Positions 20,650-31,076 of a DNA stretch of 64,000 nt are shown here, in pieces. This stretch comes from Campylobacter hyointestinalis subsp. hyointestinalis. GTDB taxonomy: Bacteria > Campylobacterota > Campylobacteria > Campylobacterales > Campylobacteraceae. Location: NCBI RefSeq assembly GCF_013372145.1, contig NZ_CP053827.1, positions 1,302,001-1,366,000 of the forward strand, given 5' to 3'. A model generated the notes under the pieces. It did not search any database and was not told the DNA's origin. It saw nothing but the letters and a program-made list of their open reading frames with translations. A program made the position numbers and the translations under genes. Every line of letters begins with the position of its first letter. Positions within the stretch are counted from its first letter, which is position 1.

Positions 20650-20883
20650 ATGGCAGTATTTGATGACGTTAGAGACGTAGTTGTTGAGCAACTAAGTGTT
20701 GCACCAGATGCAGTTAAAATGGAATCAAAAATCATTGAAGATTTAGGTGCTGATTCACTAGATGTTGTTGAATTAGTTATGGCTTTAGAAGAAAAATTTG
20801 AAGTAGAAATTCCAGATAGTGAAGCAGAAAAATTAATAAGCATTTCTGATGTTGTAAATTATATAGATAGTATAAAAAAATAA
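20650..20883 (+). CDS. acpP: Acyl carrier protein AcpP
   Basis: 77 residues, acidic, with the phosphopantetheine serine Ser36 in [17 protein letters not shown], the hallmark of fatty-acid ACP. It carries growing acyl chains to FabG, FabF and other enzymes. A strong TAGGAGAAAA ribosome site precedes it. The second carrier protein in this window (9101) has a divergent DSF site and serves a different pathway. Confidence 0.97.
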   Translation: MAVFDDVRDVVVEQLSVAPDAVKMESKIIEDLGADSLDVVELVMALEEKFEVEIPDSEAEKLISISDVVNYIDSIKK

Positions 20884-20907
20884 TTGCATACAATAAGGAG
20901 AGTAGCA

Positions 20908-22122
20908 TTGAAAAGAGTCGTAGTAACTGGCATAGGTATGATAAACGCACTTGGTCTTGAAAAAGAGACGTCTTTTAAAAATATTTGCGATGGTAAAACC
21001 GGAGTTAAAAAGATAACCTTATTTGATGCTACTGATTTTCCAGTTCAGATAGCCGCACAGATCGATGGTTTTGATCCAACAACCGTCATGGAAGCAAAAG
21101 AAGTAAAAAAAGCCGATAGATTTATCCACCTTGGTTTACAAGCAGCCAATGAAGCTATGAACGATGCAAATTTTGGAGAATTTGATCCTGAAGAATTTGG
21201 TATAAGTTGTGCTGCTGGTATAGGCGGACTTCCAAATATCGGAAAAAACTCAAACATATGCTTAGAAAAAGGTCCTAGAAAAATTTCACCGTTTTTCATC
21301 CCTTCTTCACTTGTAAATATGCTAGGAGGATTTGTTAGCATAGCTCACAATCTAAAAGGTCCAAATTTATCTAGCGTAACTGCTTGCGCTGCATCTACTC
21401 ACGGTATATGCGAAGCAGCAAAAACTATCATGATCGGCGAAGCAAGAGCAATGCTTGTCATTGGTGCAGAATCAGCCATATGTCCAGTCGGAATAGGCGG
21501 ATTTGCAGCCATGAAAGCACTATCTACTAGAAACGATGACCCAGAGCACGCATCACGTCCGTTTGATAAAGAAAGAGATGGATTTGTGATGGGAGAAGGT
21601 GCAGGTGCTTTGGTACTTGAAGATTATGAGAGCGCAAAAGCTAGAGGTGCAAAAATATACGCTGAGTTAGTTGGATTTGGTGAGAGCGGAGATGCATATC
21701 ACATGACAAGTCCTAGTCAAGATGGACCTGAGCGTGCTATGAAAAAAGCACTAGCTATGGCTGGCAATATAAAAATAGACTACATAAATGCTCACGGTAC
21801 CTCAACATACGCAAACGACAAAAACGAAACCTCAGCAGTAAAAGCCATTTTTGGCTCAAATATACCTGCTATCAGCTCTACAAAAGGTCAAACAGGACAC
21901 TGCTTAGGCGCTGCTGGAGCTATAGAAGCCGTTATTTCTATAATGGCTTTAAATAAAAGCATTATACCGCCTACTATAAATCAAATCGTAAGCGATGAAG
22001 AATGCGATCTAGATTACATACCAAATGTAGCTAGAAAAGCTGAACTAAATGCAGTAATGAGCAATTCTTTTGGATTTGGCGGAACAAACGGTTCTGTAAT
22101 ATTTAAAAAGCTGGAAAAATAA
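20908..22122 (+). CDS. fabF: 3-oxoacyl-[ACP] synthase II FabF
   Basis: I place the start at the TTG at 20908, which has an AAGGAG ribosome site 8 bases before it and gives the usual N-terminus [10 protein letters not shown]; an in-frame upstream codon at 20884 would add eight atypical residues. 404 residues. Catalytic triad: Cys160 in SVTACAAS, then the two His in [11 protein letters not shown] and [11 protein letters not shown]. It condenses malonyl-ACP with acyl-ACP. It is followed by accA with a one-base overlap. Confidence 0.95.
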   Translation: MKRVVVTGIGMINALGLEKETSFKNICDGKTGVKKITLFDATDFPVQIAAQIDGFDPTTVMEAKEVKKADRFIHLGLQAANEAMNDANFGEFDPEEFGISCAAGIGGLPNIGKNSNICLEKGPRKISPFFIPSSLVNMLGGFVSIAHNLKGPNLSSVTACAASTHGICEAAKTIMIGEARAMLVIGAESAICPVGIGGFAAMKALSTRNDDPEHASRPFDKERDGFVMGEGAGALVLEDYESAKARGAKIYAELVGFGESGDAYHMTSPSQDGPERAMKKALAMAGNIKIDYINAHGTSTYANDKNETSAVKAIFGSNIPAISSTKGQTGHCLGAAGAIEAVISIMALNKSIIPPTINQIVSDEECDLDYIPNVARKAELNAVMSNSFGFGGTNGSVIFKKLEK

Positions 22123-23057
22123 TGGCTAGTTATCTGGACTTTGAAAAAAGTATCAAACAAATAGATGATGATATAGCTAACGCAAAGATCAGAGGCGATG
22201 AGCACGCAGTCGAAATTCTAAAAAAAAATCTTGAAAAAGAGATAAGTAAAACATACAAAAATTTAAATGAATTTCAAAGACTAGGCCTAGCTCGTCATCC
22301 TGATCGTCCATATACTCTTGATTATGTTAGGGCATTGCTTACAGATAGCTATGAAATACATGGAGATAGAGCGTTTAAAGACGATCCTTCTATAGTATGT
22401 TTTAGTGGCTACATAGGTGGTAAAAGAGTTATCGTGATAGGCGAACAAAAAGGTCGTGGTACAAAATACAAAATCATGCGAAATTTCGGTATGCCTCATC
22501 CTGAAGGTTATAGAAAAGCTCTAAGGATAGCAAAACTTGCAGAAAAATTTGAAATACCTATTATATTTTTGATAGACACCCCAGGAGCTTATCCGGGAGT
22601 CGGAGCAGAAGAGCGCGGACAAAGTGAAGCTATAGCAAGAAATCTTTTTGAGTTTAGCAACTTAAGAACTAGAACAATAGCCATAGTCATAGGCGAAGGC
22701 GGAAGCGGTGGAGCACTTGCCATAGGCGTAGCTGATCGCTTAGCTATGATGAAAAACTCTGTTTTTTCAGTCATATCTCCAGAAGGATGTGCCGCTATAC
22801 TTTGGAACGATCCAACAAAATGCGAAGCCGCAACAAAAGCTATGAAGATAACAGCAGATGATCTAAAAGAATTAAATTTAATAGACGCGGTCATAGAAGA
22901 ACCGATAATGGGTGCTCATAGAGATAAAGACGGTGCCATCAAAGCTATCGGAGCTTACATACTTAAAGAGCTTGAAGAGCTTGAAAAACTAAGTATAGAA
23001 GAAGTTTTAGATCAAAGAGTTAAAAAGATACTCTCGATCGGAGCCTACAGCGAATAA
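22122..23057 (+). CDS. accA: Acetyl-CoA carboxylase carboxyltransferase subunit alpha
   Basis: 311 residues. The coiled N-terminus is followed by the crotonase-like carboxyltransferase fold with GRDR-type core segments [23 protein letters not shown] and [12 protein letters not shown]. It works with AccD (not here) to transfer the carboxyl group from biotin to acetyl-CoA. Start ATG overlaps the fabF stop by one base. An A9 run at 22220-22228 is intact in frame. Confidence 0.96.
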   Translation: MASYLDFEKSIKQIDDDIANAKIRGDEHAVEILKKNLEKEISKTYKNLNEFQRLGLARHPDRPYTLDYVRALLTDSYEIHGDRAFKDDPSIVCFSGYIGGKRVIVIGEQKGRGTKYKIMRNFGMPHPEGYRKALRIAKLAEKFEIPIIFLIDTPGAYPGVGAEERGQSEAIARNLFEFSNLRTRTIAIVIGEGGSGGALAIGVADRLAMMKNSVFSVISPEGCAAILWNDPTKCEAATKAMKITADDLKELNLIDAVIEEPIMGAHRDKDGAIKAIGAYILKELEELEKLSIEEVLDQRVKKILSIGAYSE

Positions 23058-23084
23058 ATTCCCCGCTAATAGCGGAGGAAATTT
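23056..23084. terminator. Hairpin after accA
   Basis: An imperfect inverted repeat, AAATTCCCCGCT and AGCGGAGGAAATTT, starting at the accA stop and reaching the stop codon of the convergent lipoprotein gene. It probably ends both transcripts; there is no long T run. Confidence 0.55.
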
Positions 23085-23481
23085 AACGTATCTTTTTACA
23101 GCTTTCCTTATCGCCGTTGTAGCAGGCTCTTTTATAAATATCTCGCGCTATTGATTCATTTTTCTCTACGCCAGTACCATTCTCAAACATATACGCTAAC
23201 CTTAAACAAGCAGGTATATACCAAAACTTAGCACACGTATAGTCATAAACATTTGCAGCGTCGCCATACTTGGCTTGATCGTAAAAATAATCACCTAGCT
23301 CCTTGCAGCTTACTTTATTTCCAGCCTTACAATCGTTAGTTAGTTTCTCCTGAGCTGTTTGTAACAAAGTATCACGAGTATCTATGGTTTCATTTTTTAC
23401 TAAAGTGCTATTTTTTGTAGCACTACATCCTGATAAAACAAATAAAAATAACGCAGAAATGCTAAAAATAGTTTTTTTCAT
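23083..23481 (-). CDS. Small lipoprotein with a Sel1-like repeat
   Basis: 132 residues. A signal peptide with lipobox LFVLSGC places lipidated Cys19. The C-terminal part has the Sel1/TPR-like helix-turn-helix pattern LAYMFENGTGVEKNESIARDIYKRA with paired cysteines (CKAGNKVSCKELG, CAKFWYIPACLRL, CYNGDKESCKK) typical of the cysteine-rich Sel1 proteins of epsilonproteobacteria. Likely a periplasm-facing protein of unknown partner. It stands alone, convergent with accA. Confidence 0.7.
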   Translation of the reverse strand: MKKTIFSISALFLFVLSGCSATKNSTLVKNETIDTRDTLLQTAQEKLTNDCKAGNKVSCKELGDYFYDQAKYGDAANVYDYTCAKFWYIPACLRLAYMFENGTGVEKNESIARDIYKRACYNGDKESCKKIR

Positions 23482-23656
23482 ATTTATCCTACATTCTACT
23501 ATAGTTTATAGCCCAACCGATACGTAAATTTAAACTTTAAATTTAAATCTATATAGGCTAGGCTAAGCACATTATATTTAGACACCACCAACTTGATAAG
23601 CATCATTTTAAGATATCTCATCTGACAAATGATCGTCTAAACTAGCTTTTTAATCC

Positions 23657-23980
23657 TTACGCACGACCAATAATATAATATGTTTCCTTGCCATCTAGTT
23701 TTTTGATTTTAAATTTATATTTTAATGCCCATTCGCTAACGATATCATTAAAAGCTTTTTTGATCTCGTTGTCGTTTGATTCACATTTGATCTTAAAAAC
23801 ATCTTCGCTATTTGATATAGCTACAAAAGCAAAATGCAACTTTAACTTATCATTTAAATTTAAAATATGTGAAATTTCGTTTTCATCAAAATCACAAGCG
23901 GATAAAATCCTTTTTACTTGCTGCAACAAAGCATCATTTATATTGTATCCAAGACCTGTTAAGATCAAATCTAAACTCAT
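23657..23980 (-). CDS. Conserved-looking hypothetical protein, 107 residues
   Basis: I do not recognise this protein. It is soluble, with no signal peptide or membrane segment, mostly charged, and shows an alpha-helical N-terminal half (LILTGLGYNINDALLQQVKRIL) and a mixed C-terminal half ending YYIIGRA. It has a clear AAGGAGAAA ribosome site and lies 31 bases downstream of prfB on the same strand, so it is probably expressed with prfB. A role in translation would be a guess from position only. Confidence 0.6.
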   Translation of the reverse strand: MSLDLILTGLGYNINDALLQQVKRILSACDFDENEISHILNLNDKLKLHFAFVAISNSEDVFKIKCESNDNEIKKAFNDIVSEWALKYKFKIKKLDGKETYYIIGRA

Positions 23981-24011
23981 TTTTTCTCCTTATTTTTTTG
24001 GGTTGTTAAAT

Positions 24012-25115
24012 TTATTCATTAGTACTTTTTTGACTTATAAGAACAGCTTCTATTATCTTTTTTATATCACCATCAAGTATAGCATCTGTTTGGCTGTACG
24101 CTTCGCCGCTTCTATTGTCTTTGACTTGTTGATACGGGAAAAGCACGTATGAGCGTATCTGATGACCCCAGCCTATTTCACTTTTTTCTATGGCGTTATT
24201 TGCTTCTTGCTGTTTCATAAGCTCAAATTCGTAAAGCCTTGATTTTAGCATTTTCATAGCAGTAGCTTTGTTTTTATGCTGACTTCTGTCATTTTGGCAC
24301 TGCACTACAATACCTGTTGGTATGTGAGTTATACGTACCGCGCTTTCTGTTTTATTTACATGCTGTCCGCCTGCTCCACTAGCTCTATAATAATCCAACC
24401 TAAGATCCTTATCTTCTATTTCTATAGCTATATCATCATCGACTTCAGGGCTTACCATTACACTTGAAAAGCTTGTATGGCGACGTCCTGCACTATCAAA
24501 TGGGCTAGTTCTAACAAGGCGGTGGATACCATTTTCGGCTTTTAGATACCCATAAGCATTCTCGCCTTTTACGATAAAGCTTACATCTTTTAATCCAGCT
24601 TCATCGCCTTCTTGAAAGTCCAAAGTTTCGACTTTAAATCCTTCTCTTTCGCAAAATCTCAAATACATCCTATAAAGCATACTTGCCCAATCATTACTCT
24701 CTGTTCCACCTGCTCCTGGATGTATGCTAACTATGGCATTTTTGCTGTCGTCTTCACCACTAAGCATCATAGAAATTTCTAAATTCGTTATCTTATCTTC
24801 TAAGCTAGAAGCGTCATCAAAAAGTGAAGAAAGCGTCTCTTCATCGTTTTCGCTATTTGCTAATTCATAAAGATCAAGAGCATCATCCACAGCACTTTTT
24901 GCAGCTCTAAATTTATTTAACATACCGACTATTTTTGTCTTTTCTTTTTGTATTTCACTGGCTTTTTTAATGTCATTCCAAAAAGCAGGATCATTTTCTA
25001 AAGCCGTGATCTCACACAATCTTTTTTCTATAAACTCAGGCTTGACGATAGAGCTGATATTTTCTATTTTTGTATTTAGTTTTTTTAATAGTTCTGTGTA
25101 TTCGTAATTGTCCAA
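24012..25115 (-). CDS. prfB: Peptide chain release factor 2
   Basis: 367 residues. Stop-codon recognition motif SPF in [11 protein letters not shown], and the catalytic GGQ loop in [20 protein letters not shown]2 ends translation at UAA and UGA. The frame is continuous, so the UGA programmed frameshift of E. coli prfB is absent. The start codon is TTG (complement at 25113-25115) with AAGGAAT upstream. Confidence 0.95.
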   Translation of the reverse strand: MDNYEYTELLKKLNTKIENISSIVKPEFIEKRLCEITALENDPAFWNDIKKASEIQKEKTKIVGMLNKFRAAKSAVDDALDLYELANSENDEETLSSLFDDASSLEDKITNLEISMMLSGEDDSKNAIVSIHPGAGGTESNDWASMLYRMYLRFCEREGFKVETLDFQEGDEAGLKDVSFIVKGENAYGYLKAENGIHRLVRTSPFDSAGRRHTSFSSVMVSPEVDDDIAIEIEDKDLRLDYYRASGAGGQHVNKTESAVRITHIPTGIVVQCQNDRSQHKNKATAMKMLKSRLYEFELMKQQEANNAIEKSEIGWGHQIRSYVLFPYQQVKDNRSGEAYSQTDAILDGDIKKIIEAVLISQKSTNE

Positions 25116-25229
25116 ATTTATTCCTTGAATTTTTCATAATTTTACCCTATTTTTGGTTAAAATTTAGTTATAGCTATTTTTGATTTTCATAAAATCAGAA
25201 GATTTAGTTAAAGCCCTTTAAGAAAATTA

Positions 25230-25238
25230 TGCTAAAAT
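25230..25238 (+). promoter_or_regulatory. Putative extended -10 promoter for panC-rimO-tilS
   Basis: TGCTAAAAT, an extended -10 form, 35 bases upstream of the panC ATG; an AGAGCAGGA ribosome region lies between. Confidence 0.5.
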
Positions 25239-25272
25239 AAGCGATTAAAAATTCTTTATAAAGAGCAGGAAA

Positions 25273-26094
25273 ATGCAAATATTAAAAAGCGTAAGCGAAG
25301 TCTTAGAATGGCGCAAAAATGCTAAAGGAAGCGTCGGATTTGTCCCTACTATGGGAGCTTTGCACGGCGGTCACGCATCTTTAATCAAAAAATCAGTAGA
25401 ACAAAATGACAATACAATAGTAAGTATTTTCGTAAATCCAACTCAGTTTTTACCAGGAGAAGATCTAAGCACTTATCCAAGAAATGAGGAAACAGATATA
25501 AAAATTTGTTCTCTTAGCGGTGCATCAGCCGTTTTCTTTCCTAAAGAGAGCGAAATATATGCAAAAGACGAACCATTAATACTAGCACCAAAACATCTCT
25601 CAAGTGTACTTGAGGGCGTTTTACGCCCAGGGCATTTTGATGGAGTATGCAGGGTTTTAAACAAATTTTTTAACCTCATCAGACCAGATAGAGCGTATTT
25701 TGGAAAAAAAGATGCTCAACAGCTTACTATCGTACAAAATATGGTAAAAAACTTCTTTTTAAATTTAGAGATTGTTCCGTGCGAGATAGTAAGAGGAGGT
25801 GATGGACTAGCACTTTCATCAAGAAATACATATCTTAGCGATAGTGAGCTTTGCTACGCACTCAAACTCTCAAGAGCACTTATGAAAGCTTCAAATTTAA
25901 TAAAAGCAGGAGAGTTAAACTCAAAAGTCATAAAAACAGCTATGCAAGAGTCTTTGGAGCCTTTGAAGGTTGATTATGCCGAAATCGTAAATAGAGACTT
26001 TGAAACAATAGAAAAAGTCATTTTGGGAAATAGCATTATTTTAGTAGCAGCCTACGTAGGCAAAACCCGTCTTATAGACAATCTGTGGGTGTAG
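25273..26094 (+). CDS. panC: Pantothenate synthetase
   Basis: 273 residues. Nucleotidyltransferase fold with the HIGH-type site in [13 protein letters not shown], the pantoate-binding segment VNPTQF and the GKKDAQQL loop, and the KMS-like LSSRN segment. It condenses pantoate and beta-alanine with ATP to make pantothenate, the precursor of CoA and of the phosphopantetheine arm that both carrier proteins in this window need. rimO starts 1 base after the stop. Confidence 0.96.
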   Translation: MQILKSVSEVLEWRKNAKGSVGFVPTMGALHGGHASLIKKSVEQNDNTIVSIFVNPTQFLPGEDLSTYPRNEETDIKICSLSGASAVFFPKESEIYAKDEPLILAPKHLSSVLEGVLRPGHFDGVCRVLNKFFNLIRPDRAYFGKKDAQQLTIVQNMVKNFFLNLEIVPCEIVRGGDGLALSSRNTYLSDSELCYALKLSRALMKASNLIKAGELNSKVIKTAMQESLEPLKVDYAEIVNRDFETIEKVILGNSIILVAAYVGKTRLIDNLWV

Positions 26095-26095
26095 T

Positions 26096-27403
26096 ATGCC
26101 AAACTTATATTTAGTCTCACTTGGATGCAATAAAAATCTAGTCGATAGCGAGATAATGCTAGGACGCCTTAGCTCATATGATATCGTTGATGACCCTAAA
26201 AATGCCGATGTTATGATAGTAAACACATGTGGTTTTATAGAGAGCGCAAAAGAAGAAAGCATAAGAGCTATACTTGAACTCGCAAGTTATAAAAAAGAAA
26301 ATAGCGTACTAGTAGTCACAGGATGTTTGATGCAGAGATATCGTGACGAGCTTATGCGCGAGCTTCCAGAAGTCGATATATTTAGCGGAGTTGGAGACTA
26401 TGCTAAGATAGATGAGCTTATCCTTAAAAAGCAAAGTTTATTTAGTCCTGAAATTTACTTACAAAAAAGCAATACAAAACGTATCATAACAGGGTCTAGC
26501 TACCACGCATACATAAAAATAGCCGAGGGTTGCAACCAAAAATGTAGCTTTTGCGCGATCCCTTCATTTAAAGGAAAACTTCAAAGCAGAAGCATAGAAA
26601 GTATAGCTGATGAGGTAAAAGCACTCATAAAAGACGGCTTTAGCGACTTTAGCTTCATCGCTCAAGACACTAGCTCATTTTTGCGAGATTTTGGTATCGA
26701 AAGCGGACTTATAAACCTCATAGACGAAATAGAAAAAATTGATGGCGTAAAGGCAGCTAGGATCTTATATCTGTATCCAACTACTGCTAGCCTCTCTTTG
26801 ATAGAACGCATCATAGCTTCACATAAATTTGTGAATTATTTTGATATGCCTATCCAGCATATAAATGATGATATGTTAAAAATAATGCGTAGAGGCTCAT
26901 CAAAAGAGCGCTTAAAAGAGCTTTTGACCAAAATGAGAAATGCAAAAGATAGCTTTTTACGAACAGGCGTTATCGTAGGACATCCTGGCGAAACCAAGGA
27001 GAGATTTGATGAATTATGCGAGTTTTTGAGTGAATTTAGATTTGATAGAATTTCAGCTTTTGCATATTCTAAAGAAGAAGATACTCTTGCTTACGAAATG
27101 GAACAAATAAGTCCAAAAACTATAACAAAAAGACTAAATAAAATAGAAAAAATCATCAAAAAAAGCATTGATGAGAGCTTCAAAAATCTACTAAATAAAA
27201 CTATAAAAGTTCAAATAAATGGGATAAGCAGTGAGGGCGAAATGTTTTTTGGGGCTAAAAGTATAGTGTGGGATAGGGAAATAGACGGTGAAATTCTCAT
27301 AAATGATACTCAAATAAAAGATCCTAAAGTGGGCGAAATTTATGATTGTTTGATCACGGATTTTCATGGCGATAAACTTTTAGGAACGATCATTGAGCAT
27401 TAA
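26096..27403 (+). CDS. rimO: Ribosomal protein S12 methylthiotransferase RimO
   Basis: 435 residues with the three domains of the methylthiotransferase family: N-terminal UPF0004 with three cysteines ([27 protein letters not shown]), radical SAM with [11 protein letters not shown], and a C-terminal TRAM-like domain. The sequence FIAQDTSSF and the general N-terminus fit RimO better than MiaB, whose gene is at 31060. It adds a methylthio group to Asp of S12. Overlaps tilS by 11 bases. Confidence 0.93.
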   Translation: MPNLYLVSLGCNKNLVDSEIMLGRLSSYDIVDDPKNADVMIVNTCGFIESAKEESIRAILELASYKKENSVLVVTGCLMQRYRDELMRELPEVDIFSGVGDYAKIDELILKKQSLFSPEIYLQKSNTKRIITGSSYHAYIKIAEGCNQKCSFCAIPSFKGKLQSRSIESIADEVKALIKDGFSDFSFIAQDTSSFLRDFGIESGLINLIDEIEKIDGVKAARILYLYPTTASLSLIERIIASHKFVNYFDMPIQHINDDMLKIMRRGSSKERLKELLTKMRNAKDSFLRTGVIVGHPGETKERFDELCEFLSEFRFDRISAFAYSKEEDTLAYEMEQISPKTITKRLNKIEKIIKKSIDESFKNLLNKTIKVQINGISSEGEMFFGAKSIVWDREIDGEILINDTQIKDPKVGEIYDCLITDFHGDKLLGTIIEH

Positions 27404-28409
27404 ACTATCAAATTTAGACGCGTTAAAAAATAAAAAATGTTTGCTAGCATTTTCACACGGAGTTGATAGTACAGCTCTTTTTTATCTTTTAAATGAGCTT
27501 GGTCTGGAATTTGACTTAGCTTTTGTAAATTACAAAACAAGGGCTGCGAGCGACTTAGAAGAAGCTAGCGCTAAAGAGCTTTGCTTGAAATTTAATAAAA
27601 AAATTTATATCAAAACCGCTCCTTTGGATCTAAAAAACGGCTCAAATTTTGAAAATACGGCGCGCGATATCAGGCATAGTTTTTTTGATGAAATTTGTAT
27701 AAAATTTGGTTATAACTCACTCATCTTTGCTCATCAGCTAAATGACTGTTTAGAATGGTTTTTTATGCAACTTAGCAAGGGCGCTGGAATAGCAAACTTA
27801 TGCGGCTTTGAACCGCTTGAAACTAAAATGGCTAAATTTGAAAATATCAAAAAGCAAATTAGTGTAGCTAGACCGCTTATAAATATAAGCAGAAATGAAA
27901 TTCTAAATTTTTTAAACGAAAGAGATATCAAGTATTTTACAGATATTTCAAATTGTGATATTAAATTTAAACGAAACTATATGAGAACAAAATTTAGCGA
28001 CGCTTTTATAAACGAGTTTAGCAAAGGAGTTGCAAAGAGCTTTGAGTTTTTAAGAAATGATAAAAAGATGCTTTTGGGAGAATTTATATATGATGATGGA
28101 GAGTTTTTCATAGTAAAAAAAAGTGAAAATTCGATAAATCTTATAGATAAAGCAGCCAAAAGACTAGGTGTTTTAATGAGCCAAAAATCAAGACTTTTGT
28201 GTCAAAAAAGCGACTGCGTGATGTCTCACAAGATCTGCATAGCTTCTAATGATACGCATTATTTCATATCGCCGCTGAACAAGCAAAAAATGGATAAAAA
28301 ATTTAAAGAAGAGTGCAGAATACTAAAAATTCCACCACTTATAAGACCTTATCTTTACTCTCATCGGTCTCTTGTAGATCTGTTTCGCCCATATAAACTT
28401 TTATCTTAA
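27393..28409 (+). CDS. tilS: tRNA(Ile)-lysidine synthetase
   Basis: 338 residues. PP-loop ATPase signature [12 protein letters not shown] near the start and the substrate-binding segment [14 protein letters not shown]. It converts C34 of the AUA-reading tRNA-Ile to lysidine. The start codon is TTG at 27393 with AGGA 7 bases upstream, inside rimO. The 3' end overlaps the convergent PilO-like gene by 71 bases, an unusual tail-to-tail arrangement. Confidence 0.92.
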   Translation: MSIKLSNLDALKNKKCLLAFSHGVDSTALFYLLNELGLEFDLAFVNYKTRAASDLEEASAKELCLKFNKKIYIKTAPLDLKNGSNFENTARDIRHSFFDEICIKFGYNSLIFAHQLNDCLEWFFMQLSKGAGIANLCGFEPLETKMAKFENIKKQISVARPLINISRNEILNFLNERDIKYFTDISNCDIKFKRNYMRTKFSDAFINEFSKGVAKSFEFLRNDKKMLLGEFIYDDGEFFIVKKSENSINLIDKAAKRLGVLMSQKSRLLCQKSDCVMSHKICIASNDTHYFISPLNKQKMDKKFKEECRILKIPPLIRPYLYSHRSLVDLFRPYKLLS

Positions 28410-28908
28410 AGCTTGTATCTATCCTATTTCCATCACTTTGCATAGAGATAGGAAAATCAACTTTTATTATGTTTTCATACTCATTTACAAAATTTAGAAA
28501 ATTATAAAAATTTTGTGGACTCTTGATAGAACCAGTAACGTTTAACTCATATCTTAAAAATTTCTCGTCTTTGTTCTCTTTAGGAAGTCCAAATAGCTTT
28601 ACATTGCTAAAAAATCTACCGGTCTGAGCTACGAATTTAATCTCGTTAAAACGGCTAGATATCGCGTCCAAAGGCTTTTCATTTTTTTGTTTTAGATTTT
28701 TTAGGTTTAAGTATTCGCCATTATAAACTTGCTCTATCTTATATAAATTTACTGCTTTATCATTATTATTTATCTTCGCATTTTTATAATCTTTTATACT
28801 TGGTACTAAAAAAGCAAAAACCATCACTATACAAACAACTATAAATAATAGTGCATAAAATAGCAACTTAAGGATATCTATCTCTTCTAAACTTCTATCT
28901 TTATTCAT
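28339..28908 (-). CDS. PilO-like inner-membrane protein
   Basis: 189 residues: a short cytoplasmic N-terminus, one membrane segment at about 15-36, a coiled-coil stretch (about 40-75) and a periplasmic ferredoxin-like domain (KFLRYELNVTGSIKSPQNFYNFLNFVNEYE). This layout is that of PilO/GspM-type proteins of type IV pilus or type II secretion platforms. It overlaps the PilN-like gene by 8 bases. Sequence identity to known PilO is too low to be certain from reading alone. Campylobacter has no type IV pili but uses a related system for DNA uptake, a plausible role. Confidence 0.6.
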   Translation of the reverse strand: MNKDRSLEEIDILKLLFYALLFIVVCIVMVFAFLVPSIKDYKNAKINNNDKAVNLYKIEQVYNGEYLNLKNLKQKNEKPLDAISSRFNEIKFVAQTGRFFSNVKLFGLPKENKDEKFLRYELNVTGSIKSPQNFYNFLNFVNEYENIIKVDFPISMQSDGNRIDTSFKIKVYMGETDLQETDESKDKVL

Positions 28909-29422
28909 TAAATCCCTCTGAGTTTTCGATCTTATTTGTGCTAATAAAATTTAGCCAACCATTAGGCATTTGATAAAAAGTTGTGCTTGAAGATGAAAAT
29001 ATAGACTTCAAAGGAGCTTCCATAAGAAGTTGATAAGTATCTTTTGATGGTGTTACACCTTTTATAATGAGCAAATTTTTATCTAAAAAAACGTTATTTA
29101 GGGTTACTGAATCGGGCACTAAATCAAATAAATTCTGCAAGCTTTTTTTTAAAATATTGTTTGATGAATATATATTTAAAGCAGCGTCTCTCTTGCTAGT
29201 CAAAACTGCAATCTCTTTTTTGACTTCAGTGATCTGCGAAACTATACTATCATATTTTTCTTGCTTGGACTGGCTATTTGTATTTAGTGAGTAAGCACCA
29301 AATTTTATAGCTATATTTATACAAAAAAAGATAAAAACAACTGCAATTATAAGCATGATCCAAATTTTAGAAAACATAGAAAATATAGGCTTTAGTTTAG
29401 GTTTTATAAAACTATAACTCAT
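28901..29422 (-). CDS. PilN-like inner-membrane protein
   Basis: 173 residues with a short cytoplasmic N-terminus, one membrane segment (about 18-38), a coiled coil (about 48-85) and a small periplasmic domain (DLVPDSVTLNNVFLDKNLLIIKGVTPS) that matches the PilN/GspL periplasmic pattern. It lies between the PilO-like and PilM/GspL-like genes, with short overlaps on both sides (8 and 4 bases). Confidence 0.6.
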   Translation of the reverse strand: MSYSFIKPKLKPIFSMFSKIWIMLIIAVVFIFFCINIAIKFGAYSLNTNSQSKQEKYDSIVSQITEVKKEIAVLTSKRDAALNIYSSNNILKKSLQNLFDLVPDSVTLNNVFLDKNLLIIKGVTPSKDTYQLLMEAPLKSIFSSSSTTFYQMPNGWLNFISTNKIENSEGFNE

Positions 29423-30408
29423 ACATTTAGCTCTCTTATCATTAATTCATTCATATCTTTTATAGTATCTACTTCGTTTATATAAGAATTTATCATCAAC
29501 TCAGATTCTAAAATATCTATAAAACTTTTATCTAGTTTGTTGTTATCGTAGATGATTATCTTATCTATAAAATTACTATCGTACAGCTCATTTTTATAGT
29601 ATTCATTTATAGCAGAACGAATGTTATTTAACAAAAAAGTCTCTTTTCCTATATCTCTGACTGACTCTTCTAGATCTCTTGTAGCACCTTCTTGAATATC
29701 TTCAAAATCATCTTTTTGCGAGTTTTTAACCACATTGCCCAGATCTTCTAGGCTATCTAATTCGTTGAATTTATCCTCTTCTTTAGAGATAATATTTTCG
29801 ATATCTGTAGTATCCTCTGCTTTTAGCTCTTTTTCGTCTATTAAGTCATCAACTGTTTTAAAAGCTTTAAAAAATGCTGAAAACTGCATCTTTGTATCGT
29901 CAAATATCATCAAAGCAGAACTCTCTTTTAGACTATATACATATAAGATATTTTGATTTTTTTCAAGGTTATTTTTGATTTTCTCATACAATAGAGCAAA
30001 TGGCGAATATATAAGATTTGGCTGCATATCATTAAAAAATGCTTGCATTTTTTCTATCTCATTTTTATATACGAAAATAGACCAGCCCCCAGCCATAGTT
30101 ACTATATTTACCGAGTTATAATTTATATTGAATTTAGTATATCCATCTTTGGAGCTTACTGGTAAAGCCCAGTGTTTTGAATTATTTAAAAGCGTACCGA
30201 CATAAGTCCAGTGAGCTAAATTTTCTTGATTTTTAAGATAAGCGTTAAAATTAGGATCGACTTTATAATTACTACAATCAAAAACCGCTTCTACAGTCTT
30301 TATAACTTTTCCGTTTTTGATGACTTGACCGTAAATTTGACACTCTTTATTTTCTGCTAAAACGCTTATATAAAGACTTGGCAAAAATTTTCTAATCCAA
30401 GAAGTCAT
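29419..30408 (-). CDS. Cytoplasmic GspL/PilM-like protein of the same transport module
   Basis: 329 residues, no signal peptide or membrane segment. The first ~190 residues (repeating beta-strand patterns such as NIVTMAGGWSIFVYKNEIEK and LYVYSLKESSALMIFDD) look like a degenerate actin-like fold, and residues about 195-260 are a highly acidic insert. In type IV pilus systems the order PilM-PilN-PilO is conserved, and this order is what is seen here (transcription 29419 then 28901 then 28339). I infer the role from topology and order. Probably a DNA-uptake apparatus component. Confidence 0.5.
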   Translation of the reverse strand: MTSWIRKFLPSLYISVLAENKECQIYGQVIKNGKVIKTVEAVFDCSNYKVDPNFNAYLKNQENLAHWTYVGTLLNNSKHWALPVSSKDGYTKFNINYNSVNIVTMAGGWSIFVYKNEIEKMQAFFNDMQPNLIYSPFALLYEKIKNNLEKNQNILYVYSLKESSALMIFDDTKMQFSAFFKAFKTVDDLIDEKELKAEDTTDIENIISKEEDKFNELDSLEDLGNVVKNSQKDDFEDIQEGATRDLEESVRDIGKETFLLNNIRSAINEYYKNELYDSNFIDKIIIYDNNKLDKSFIDILESELMINSYINEVDTIKDMNELMIRELNV

Positions 30409-30461
30409 ATCTAACCTTAAATTTTGTTATGTATGGTATCAAATTTAGCATTAAAAACACT

Positions 30462-31076
30462 TTACGACTCTTGCATATGTTTTGCTATGAGTTCTTTAGC
30501 CTCGTCTAGACCTAAATTAGCTACGCTAAAAGGCTCACTCAAAGTATAAGTAATCGTACTAAATGGTTTTGGCAAAATCATCTTATCCCAGCTTTTAAAC
30601 TGCCAAAAATTAGTAGCTGTATATTTTAAAATCACTATATTTACTTCCATTTTTTGAGGTATTACGACGCAACCATCACTTATACTATGTCTTGGCCCTC
30701 TTGGTCCATCTGGAGTTATGACTACATCAACACCGGCTTTTATCTCTCTAAAAGCTTGTAAAAGAGCCTTAAGAGCTCCTTTACTAGAGCTTCCTCTTAT
30801 AGTTCCTATACCAAAATAACTCGATACGGTACTTATTACCCTACCGTCTTTATGGTCTGAGATGATGACTTTTGCATTTTTGCCTTGCCACCATCTTTTA
30901 AATACAAAAGGAAACATTGCAAGTTTTCCATGCCAAAAAAGTACTACGCATGGCTCTTTTGATACGGGATTACCGATAAATCTCTTTTTACAAGTCAGAT
31001 AAATCGCCCATAATATACAAAAAATCACAATAGAAGCAAATTTAATAAACAATCTATCTTTAAATGATTTTTCCAT
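30462..31076 (-). CDS. Lysophospholipid acyltransferase-family protein (DUF374)
   Basis: 204 residues with one N-terminal membrane anchor (about 10-28), then the DUF374 region: [14 protein letters not shown], with the catalytic-type His-Gly-Lys, [23 protein letters not shown] and [10 protein letters not shown]. The family sits beside lipid A/phospholipid acyltransferases; the acyl acceptor is unknown. The start overlaps miaB by 17 bases. Confidence 0.85.
   Translation of the reverse strand: MEKSFKDRLFIKFASIVIFCILWAIYLTCKKRFIGNPVSKEPCVVLFWHGKLAMFPFVFKRWWQGKNAKVIISDHKDGRVISTVSSYFGIGTIRGSSSKGALKALLQAFREIKAGVDVVITPDGPRGPRHSISDGCVVIPQKMEVNIVILKYTATNFWQFKSWDKMILPKPFSTITYTLSEPFSVANLGLDEAKELIAKHMQES

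Noticed and set aside
22220-22228. A9 tract in accA as a switch
   Set aside because: The essential gene is in frame and intact; A9 runs occur by chance in this AT-rich genome.
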